Shown here: positions 41,513 through 47,344 of the stretch, piece after piece | Numbering within the stretch: position 1 is the first letter of the stretch | Layout of the letters: the number at the start of each line of letters is the position of its first letter | Assembly: GCA_017993835.1 (NCBI GenBank) | Contig: JAGOLX010000046.1 | Span: 1 to 47,344, forward strand | DNA length: 47,344 nucleotides | Direction: 5' to 3' | Source: Phycisphaerae bacterium | GTDB taxonomy: Bacteria; Planctomycetota; Phycisphaerae; Sedimentisphaerales; Anaerobacaceae | Notes under the pieces: generated by a model | Databases searched by the model: none | What the model was told of the DNA's origin: nothing | What the model saw: only the letters and a program-made list of their open reading frames with translations | Position numbers and translations under genes: made by a program

Positions 41513-42724
41513 TCAGCCGACCGAGCGGGCGGCGATCCATGCGCCCGCGACCCAAGTGCCGACCATGGCGCCGACGTTGGCCAGAGCAACGACGAGGAGA
41601 ATGCGCGTCACTGGGTTGGTCCAGAAGCCCTTCATCGTGCCGATCGCTGTGGGCAGGTCCTCCAGGTCGCTGACCTTCGGCTTCTTGAGGAAGACTTGGA
41701 CGACGCCGGCGACCCAACCGGCGGCCAGCAGCGGGTGGAGCGTCGTGAGTGGAGCTGCGACGAATGCCGAGAGGATCGTCAGCGGGTGGGCCCAAGCCGC
41801 CGCGGCGCCCAGACCCGCGAGCGTCCCTGTGACGAGCACCCAGATGTAGACGTTTTCGAATCCCTTGGTCGTCCCCTTCGTAAAGCCATAGGCAATCAGG
41901 GCGACGATCAACAGGGGGATGCCCCAAGCGAAGAACGTCGGCCAGATCGACTTGGGCGGGAGCTTCATCAGGTCATCAAGCGAATGTGCATCGTGGATTT
42001 GGCTTGTGATCCCGTCGACGTGTCCGGCCCCGACGATGGCGACCACCGTCTTGCCGGGAGCGGTGCGGATCTTCTCCGCCAGGAAGGTGTCCCGCTCGTC
42101 GATCAGTCGCTTCTTGATCTCGGGATATTGGCCTGCGAACTCCGCCATGACGGCTTCGAGCTGGTCCTGTTTCTTGAGCTGCTCGATCGTGTCGGAGTCG
42201 ATTTCCTCGCTGGCGAAGATGCCCATCATGAGTTGCGTCGCCAGCTTCAGCTTGCTCCGGAAGCCAAGATAGCCCCAGACGCGCTTGAGCGTGATCTCAA
42301 TGTCGCGGTCGGCCAGGACGAGCTGGGCGCCGGTCTGCTCGGCCATGCGGATGCCTTCGATCATCTCGGCGCCGGGCTGGGCGCCTAGTTTCTCCCCGAG
42401 CCGGCGGTAGAACGAACTCATGATGAGCTGGGCCAGCAGGAAGATGGCCTTCTTCTGACGAACGACCTTGACGATGTCCATCTTGCGCCAGTTGTCTGCC
42501 TGGGTGATCGCCTGATGGCGGGCCTTGCACAACTCCACGCAGACGGTCTCCGGCTGAACCTGCTCGATGGTCGTGCGAACGTCCTCGACACTGTCTTTGG
42601 AGACATGGGCGGTGCCGACCAGATACACGTCTCTGTCGCCGACCTTAACGTGCGTGACGCGCTCGGGCAGTTGACCGGGTTGTTCCATCGTTTCTTCCAC
42701 GTTTGCTTTCGAGCTTTCGGACAT
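41513..42724 (-). CDS. TraB/PrgY-family membrane protein
   Basis: The 403-residue protein has an N-terminal TraB-like domain: VYLVGTAHVSKDSVEDV (about 34-50), ETVCVELCKARH, and VVAIVGAGHVDGI (about 228-240), where the two GxxH-type motifs carry probable metal or catalytic residues. At the C-terminus about four hydrophobic segments (about 262-282, 290-315, 318-345 and 370-398) anchor it. PrgY, the named relative, blocks pheromone signalling, and other members are of unknown peptidase-like role. The gene follows the GH-A gene by 34 bases on the same strand. Confidence 0.85.
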   Translation of the reverse strand: MSESSKANVEETMEQPGQLPERVTHVKVGDRDVYLVGTAHVSKDSVEDVRTTIEQVQPETVCVELCKARHQAITQADNWRKMDIVKVVRQKKAIFLLAQLIMSSFYRRLGEKLGAQPGAEMIEGIRMAEQTGAQLVLADRDIEITLKRVWGYLGFRSKLKLATQLMMGIFASEEIDSDTIEQLKKQDQLEAVMAEFAGQYPEIKKRLIDERDTFLAEKIRTAPGKTVVAIVGAGHVDGITSQIHDAHSLDDLMKLPPKSIWPTFFAWGIPLLIVALIAYGFTKGTTKGFENVYIWVLVTGTLAGLGAAAAWAHPLTILSAFVAAPLTTLHPLLAAGWVAGVVQVFLKKPKVSDLEDLPTAIGTMKGFWTNPVTRILLVVALANVGAMVGTWVAGAWIAARSVG

Positions 42725-42758
42725 CAGCCTGTTTTATCGGCACTTTGTCGCCGCGGGT

Positions 42759-44789
42759 TCAGTCCCTTATCGGGGCAAGCCTCTCATAGCCCTCGCCGGG
42801 CTGGGAGATCAGGCGAAATGCCAGGACCGGCCTGCCTGCGACGCCGAAATCGCCTCGCAGGATGATCCAGGTATCGGACGATTTGTCGGTGGATGCTTGG
42901 GGCCTGGAGAAGCGGCAGTCGAGCCGGGTACGTCCCATCGGATCGAGAGTGACATCCCACATCTCCGGCGCCAGACGCCAGCCGGCAGGGGCGTGCTCCA
43001 CCGTGATCCGCCCCCGAGCAGGTCGCTCGCTGAAGTTGTAGACGTACAGAGGCAACTCGATCTCCGTCTCGGGCTGAACGTTGTGCTCGATGTCGGAGGC
43101 CCAGGGGACCTGGTCGATGTTGACGCTCGTAGACGCCGGCATGTGCAGTTGAAGGACGATCTGTCCTGCGACGCCGGAACGGAATGTGGACCGCTGGGGC
43201 GCCGCGAGCGGCAGACGTTTCGACTCGCCCGGCGCGAGCACGACGAAGATCGGAGACGACCGCAGTTGTCCCGGCACAGCCGAGCCGAGCGAACGGCCCA
43301 GATAGTCGTACACGCCCTCGACCACCAGCCCCTGTGGCAGCGTCCAATCCGCGACGGTCTTTCCTCGCTGGTCCCAGTCGCCCGGTTTCTCGGCCCAGGC
43401 GACGAGGACATCCTGTTGTCTGCCGTCGGGCCTTGCCTGGAAGGCGTAGACATGCGTATTCGGCTGGCCCTCGATGTTCCACTTGCCCAGGCATCTCGCA
43501 CCCGCCAGGAATCGACCGACGGCCGCCAGAGCCACATAGCTCGGCCGAGGAGTCTCGTCCAGGCGGAGCAGGCCGAACTGGATCTTGCCCCCCTCGCAGT
43601 AGTGACCCAGGATGAAGTGGAAATGCCGGTCCGCGCCGGCGAACAGGCTGCTGGCATAGGATTGCGCTATGAACTCCGCCTTGCGGATCTCATTCTCGCG
43701 GGACAGGTCGCACCAGGGCTCCGGCGTTGCGTAGGCGATGCCCCGGTCGCTCTCGGTGACCCAGATGGGCCGCCCGCACGCCGCATCGTATACAGGCTGG
43801 CGCAGCCGTTCGTAGGACTCGGGCCAGTCGTAGGTGTGAATGTTGTACGTGTCGAAGTACGGCCACGTCTCGTTCTGCAGGACAAGGCTGGTGTGCAGGC
43901 GCGTCGGGACCGCGGTTGAGACGTTCCAGCAAACCAGCAGGTTCGGATCGCCAGCCTTGAAGCCAAGATACGCTGCCTTCTGATACGAGCACATCTCGTC
44001 CGTCGTGTGCCCGCCGAAGGTGGCGACGTTGCCCTCGTTCCACGGCTCCCAGGCGTGCACGGTCCCGCGAAATCGAACCGCCATCGCCTTGCAGAAGCGG
44101 TACACGTCCCGTAGATCGCCTGCATAGCGGCCTCGCGTGTCGCCCTCGGCCACCGCCCACGGCGGCGTATCGTGGAAGACCTGGAGCACCTTCAAACCGT
44201 GCGCCGTCTGGATGCGGGCGGAGGTGTCATAAGTTGTCTCGGACTCGACGAAGCCATCCCGTTGCGGCTGCACGTCGTTCCACCGGAGGCGGTCTCGCAC
44301 CCAATTGGTCCCGGCCAGGGCGGCCAGGCGGGTGAGCCGGGCCTGCTTGCCGCTGTCGTTGCGGGCGAACCAGGCCGTCGCCGAGTCGAGGCAGATCGGC
44401 GAATCTGGGGGTATCGGCGCCTTCGCTTCCGCCAGCACGGCTGCTGTCGTCCACGCCAAGCAAGTCCCGTCCTGGCCCAGGAACTCGATCCGATACCAGC
44501 CGATTCCCAGCTTGCCGAGTTCGACGTGCGATGCCGAGGCGGTCAGATCGGCAGGGCCCGCTACGACCCCACGATCATCCACGGCCTGCCAGCGGGCCGC
44601 CTTGGACACTACATCGGCGGGCACGACCACCGTCACGGTCTGGCCTTCCGGGAATACGCCGGCGAGCTCGCCCTGGACGCGGGGAACGTCCCGCTCGACA
44701 AGTGGTTTACCGGCAAGCGCACTAGCGAGACTCAGGCCGAGCAGCATCGCTGCGACCGGCCAGAGGATACCGAGGTTCCGATTCTTCAC
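42759..44789 (-). CDS. Secreted clan GH-A glycosidase-like protein
   Basis: The 676-residue protein starts with a signal peptide ending LASALA. It has a beta-rich domain, and from about 135 a TIM barrel with two well-placed glutamates: E252 in EPWNEGN as acid/base and E346 in WVTESDRG as nucleophile. That pairing and spacing fit clan GH-A enzymes such as GH39 or GH5. Near 530-676, beta-sandwich segments (VYNFSERPARG) occur. The family and substrate cannot be named. The start is GTG 44789, with GGAGG 4 bases upstream; a TTG at 44825 extends the frame but has no site. It begins 17 bases after the TPR lipoprotein stop. Confidence 0.75.
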   Translation of the reverse strand: MKNRNLGILWPVAAMLLGLSLASALAGKPLVERDVPRVQGELAGVFPEGQTVTVVVPADVVSKAARWQAVDDRGVVAGPADLTASASHVELGKLGIGWYRIEFLGQDGTCLAWTTAAVLAEAKAPIPPDSPICLDSATAWFARNDSGKQARLTRLAALAGTNWVRDRLRWNDVQPQRDGFVESETTYDTSARIQTAHGLKVLQVFHDTPPWAVAEGDTRGRYAGDLRDVYRFCKAMAVRFRGTVHAWEPWNEGNVATFGGHTTDEMCSYQKAAYLGFKAGDPNLLVCWNVSTAVPTRLHTSLVLQNETWPYFDTYNIHTYDWPESYERLRQPVYDAACGRPIWVTESDRGIAYATPEPWCDLSRENEIRKAEFIAQSYASSLFAGADRHFHFILGHYCEGGKIQFGLLRLDETPRPSYVALAAVGRFLAGARCLGKWNIEGQPNTHVYAFQARPDGRQQDVLVAWAEKPGDWDQRGKTVADWTLPQGLVVEGVYDYLGRSLGSAVPGQLRSSPIFVVLAPGESKRLPLAAPQRSTFRSGVAGQIVLQLHMPASTSVNIDQVPWASDIEHNVQPETEIELPLYVYNFSERPARGRITVEHAPAGWRLAPEMWDVTLDPMGRTRLDCRFSRPQASTDKSSDTWIILRGDFGVAGRPVLAFRLISQPGEGYERLAPIRD

Positions 44790-44806
44790 TGATCCTCCAC
44801 TCTTCT

Positions 44807-47038
44807 CTACTGTAGGACGTGACAATGGGTCCGCAACATCGCGCGGACGTCGATCAGGCCGTCTTCATCCGCAAGGTACTTGCGGAGGGAGTCCACGATG
44901 GCGCCTGTATGTCCGTCGCCGGCCGGGTAGGCAAACAGGTACTTGACGCCGTTGTCCACTGCGCGGATGGCGTCGCCGGAGGCGTCTGCCCGCTGCATCG
45001 TCAGCAGGAAGCGCTGCCCGTGTTTCGTGCAGGCCTGGCTCAATGTGGGCTTGAGCTTCGCGAAGGCTGCATTGGCGGCCGCTTCGAGCAGGCCGAACTC
45101 GCTCGGCAGCACCAGCGGGTCCTCCGGGACGTTTCGATAGGCGTCCGCCTGGACCATCGTATCCGACTGTTCGGCTTGGCCGTCCGCCCGCTGGACGATG
45201 AACACTTCGCCCGTTGTGGTGTCGAGCATCTTGATCAGGCAGGCGATTCTCGCGGTCCACGTGAAGGTCTCTATCGGGTATTGGTGCTTGACCATGTTGG
45301 GTACGAGCACCTCTCGCGGAGTTGCCGCCAGACGCACCTTGGCTACGCCTACCTCCGCGGCTGCGGCCTCCAGGTGGTGTCGGGCCTCGTCGACCTGCGC
45401 CCGGGCCCTGCGGTACGCCGCCAACTCGCGAGGATCGTGTGGATCGACGTAGCGGAAGTGCGACAGCCGGTCTTCCGCTTCAGACAAGCGGATCCTCGCG
45501 TGTTCCAGTTGCTCCATGGCAGCGTGGAGGGCTGCGGCGGCTTGTCCATGCTCGGGATTGGGTTCGGGCCGAAACCCGTCCTGGTAGATCGACTCGCCAT
45601 ACCCGCTCCGTTTGTTCTCCGAAGTCACCTTGGCGGAGAGTACTTGCCCGACGATCAGGGCATCGACGCCTTGCAGTTCGCTGGACTGGGGGTCGATCTG
45701 CTCGATGGCATCCAGGTCCCTTTCGCCGAAAACGGTCTGCAAGTCGGGGCGCTGCATCACGGTCACGTTGGTCGGGTGACTCCGTGCGAGGTGCTCGAGC
45801 GCCGCCGCGTCCAGGATGGCCGCAGGCGATTGCTGGGCCGTCGTGGCTTTGAAACCCGCGAAGGCGACCGCATAGGAGACGTCCCGCCGGACCTGATCGA
45901 TGCACTCCCCGAGCTGGTTGTGGGCATCGGTGCTCGCAGGAAGATAGCTGACAGCCGCCGCCGCGTGGAAGGCGGCACTGCCCGCGGCTTCAGCGAGCAG
46001 GAACTGACGGGAGGCCTTCAGATGCAGTTCCGCCAGGGCGGATCGGGCATCCGCCAGCAGGGTGTTCACGCCGCCATATCCGTCGAGCAAGCCGCAGCTC
46101 TTCTGAAACAGCCGCATCGCGGCGGGGTAGTTGTGCGCCGCCAGGGCGGTGCGACCCTGGTCCAGCCAGCGGTCGCAGACCGCGTGTTTCGCCCGATTCA
46201 ACAGATCCGCGAGGTCCGGATGGGAGGGATGTAGTCTCGCCGCTCGTTCGAGTGCGGCCAGGGCTCCCTCGGGGTCTCCCTGGTCCAGCAGCGCCCGGCC
46301 GCGCGCGACCAATTCCGCGGCCTCGCGGCGATTCTTCACGGTCTGAATCACGGCCTTGGCTTCCGAGCCCGCCAGGTATGTCATCGCGGTTTGCGCCTCC
46401 GACTCGGCTTCTGCGAGATTGCCCTCGCGCAACCTGTCGTTGGCTCGGTCCACATAGTACTGGTAGGCCCGCTCGCGTATATGCTTGAGGTCGCCCTCGC
46501 CGCCGGGGAGGGTCCGGTACATGGCCAGCGCCTCGTTCATCCGCTGGATCGCGGCCGGCCACTGCCTCTGCTCCGCCAGCGACAAGGCGTCCGCGCGGAC
46601 CTTTTCCGCCTCCGTGATCGCCTGGAGCACGCGCTGGCGGAACGACTCGTATGTCGGCTCCTGCGGACAGAACGTGAGGGCACGCACGATGGAATCCCGC
46701 GCCTCGCCGAGTTCCGCTCGTCCAAAGTGGAGCTCGGCTTCGCGATGGAAGAATTGGCCCGCCTGCACTCTGACCTGGCTGAGCTTCTCGCGGTACTTCT
46801 GGGCGGCCTTGTGGTTATCGTCGTCCTCGGCCAGCCGGATTGCCTTCTCCAGCTCCTGGACCGCCTGATCGTACTGACCCTCCCGCGACAGCCGATCCCC
46901 TCGCTTGTACGCCTTCTGGTGGGCGCAGCCCGCCAAAACCAGCATGAGCATGAGAACGAGTGTGGTGAACGCGGCCAGCTTCCATCCGTCCCGCACGAGC
47001 GTATCTCCAGTGACTCTCACTTCATGTTTCCGTTCCAT
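44807..47038 (-). CDS. TPR lipoprotein with CsgG-like domain
   Basis: The 743-residue protein has a lipoprotein signal (LVLAGC, modified C38). TPR-like helical repeats fill about 40-400 (GQYDQAVQELEKAIRLA, GDPEGALAALERAARLHP). A domain at about 400-500 reads FAGFKATTAQQ, then HPTNVTVMQRPDLQTVFGER, then GVDALIVGQVLSAKV, a pattern resembling CsgG-type secretion-channel domains. A Gln/Glu/Ala coiled-coil region follows, and then a mixed C-terminal domain. CsgG proteins export curli or polysaccharide; here the link is suggestive only. ATG 47038 has GGTGG 6 bases upstream; the frame extends to 47143 but is weak. It directly precedes the GH-A gene. Confidence 0.7.
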   Translation of the reverse strand: MERKHEVRVTGDTLVRDGWKLAAFTTLVLMLMLVLAGCAHQKAYKRGDRLSREGQYDQAVQELEKAIRLAEDDDNHKAAQKYREKLSQVRVQAGQFFHREAELHFGRAELGEARDSIVRALTFCPQEPTYESFRQRVLQAITEAEKVRADALSLAEQRQWPAAIQRMNEALAMYRTLPGGEGDLKHIRERAYQYYVDRANDRLREGNLAEAESEAQTAMTYLAGSEAKAVIQTVKNRREAAELVARGRALLDQGDPEGALAALERAARLHPSHPDLADLLNRAKHAVCDRWLDQGRTALAAHNYPAAMRLFQKSCGLLDGYGGVNTLLADARSALAELHLKASRQFLLAEAAGSAAFHAAAAVSYLPASTDAHNQLGECIDQVRRDVSYAVAFAGFKATTAQQSPAAILDAAALEHLARSHPTNVTVMQRPDLQTVFGERDLDAIEQIDPQSSELQGVDALIVGQVLSAKVTSENKRSGYGESIYQDGFRPEPNPEHGQAAAALHAAMEQLEHARIRLSEAEDRLSHFRYVDPHDPRELAAYRRARAQVDEARHHLEAAAAEVGVAKVRLAATPREVLVPNMVKHQYPIETFTWTARIACLIKMLDTTTGEVFIVQRADGQAEQSDTMVQADAYRNVPEDPLVLPSEFGLLEAAANAAFAKLKPTLSQACTKHGQRFLLTMQRADASGDAIRAVDNGVKYLFAYPAGDGHTGAIVDSLRKYLADEDGLIDVRAMLRTHCHVLQ

Positions 47039-47257
47039 TCTCGTCCACCTTTCTCTGCCCACCCGTCTGAGCGATCGGATGGCCGCACACGTGAGCTCAG
47101 TCATTGTACCGTTCGCCGGGCCCAAGACAACTGTCCAGGACACGCCTGTTTCACATGGTTCTCTCTATATAAGGCTGCTGGAGGTCCGTGCGTCACGGCA
47201 ACAGTAGTGGTCGCGGGGACGATTCAAGATCCCGGGGGCGGCTTCGCGGCCCGCCTG

Positions 47258-47344
47258 TCAGAGACTTCCATTCCACTCGATCCTGAAGAGCGCACGTATC
47301 GAGGCGCCGAGTCTGATCATTGGCGGTTTGGCGATCGCGTCAAT
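47258..47344 (-). CDS. Possible C-terminal end of a leftward gene
   Basis: On the minus strand an open frame enters from the right edge and stops with TGA at 47258-47260 after 28 codons (ending FRIEWNGSL). It may be the end of the next gene, but no family can be seen. The gap 47039-47257 between it and the lipoprotein gene holds only a TATATA-like -10 word near 47166 and nothing firm. Confidence 0.3.
   Translation of the reverse strand: MDAIAKPPMIRLGASIRALFRIEWNGSL

Noticed and set aside
1-47344. tRNA, rRNA, CRISPR arrays, transposases or prophage
   Set aside because: The short intergenic gaps were read for GTTCRA-type T-loops and regular repeats and none was convincing. No transposase or integrase motif was seen in the protein translations.

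Overview
The window is a bacterial chromosome segment of roughly 60% G+C, densely packed with genes. Its make-up suggests a member of the Planctomycetota, most likely a Phycisphaerae-type lineage. This placement is inferred from several traits together: lipid A and heptose-core genes next to many secreted glycoside hydrolases, a small zinc-ribbon protein of the kind common in that phylum, a ribosome-hibernation/sigma-factor fusion, and short A/T-rich extragenic repeats. No rRNA, tRNA, CRISPR array, insertion sequence or prophage was found. No gene-free stretch exceeds about 300 bases.

Layout. 1-240: edge of a leftward gene and the promoter of a GH13 enzyme. 241-4589: GH13 alpha-amylase-like enzyme, a HPF-domain/sigma-70-like fusion, ribosomal protein L19 (rplS) and a YraN nuclease-like protein. 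4590-6188: a Fic protein gene of visibly lower G+C, joined by a 4-base overlap to tatD. 7016-11087: dnaG and rpoD, with a promoter in front and a strong terminator behind. 11148-13216: a secreted protein with a duplicated domain, convergent with an outer-membrane beta-barrel protein. 13277-17200: leftward SF2 helicase with two membrane segments, DUF1294 membrane protein and a voltage-gated-type K+ channel. 17352-26297: polysaccharide-degradation genes (GH106-like, GH2, GH29) with an unknown membrane protein. 26313-27307: zinc-ribbon protein and queF.

27465-39507 is a leftward, almost gap-free run of eleven genes for the lipid A/inner-core part of lipopolysaccharide. In transcription order they are lpxK, hldE, gmhA, gmhB (with a membrane tail), waaF, a GT9-like protein, a radical SAM protein, waaG, waaP, a second LPS-type kinase and a polysaccharide pyruvyl transferase. 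GmhA, HldE and GmhB make ADP-heptose, WaaF and WaaG build the core, WaaP and its neighbour probably phosphorylate it, and the last gene may add a pyruvate ketal. The epimerase HldD, WaaC and the Kdo transferase are not in the window.

39548-47344: a DJ-1/PfpI protein, an extragenic repeat cluster, a NAD-type isocitrate dehydrogenase, a TraB-family membrane protein, a secreted clan GH-A glycosidase-like protein, a large TPR/CsgG-like lipoprotein, and a possible gene end at the right edge.

The best candidates for undescribed biology are the HPF-sigma fusion (2448-3491), the LPS operon with its radical SAM protein, membrane-tailed GmhB lacking two zinc ligands, and tandem kinases (27465-39507), and the membrane-anchored SF2 helicase paired with DUF1294 (13277-16297). 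All assignments come from reading motifs by eye. No database search was run.
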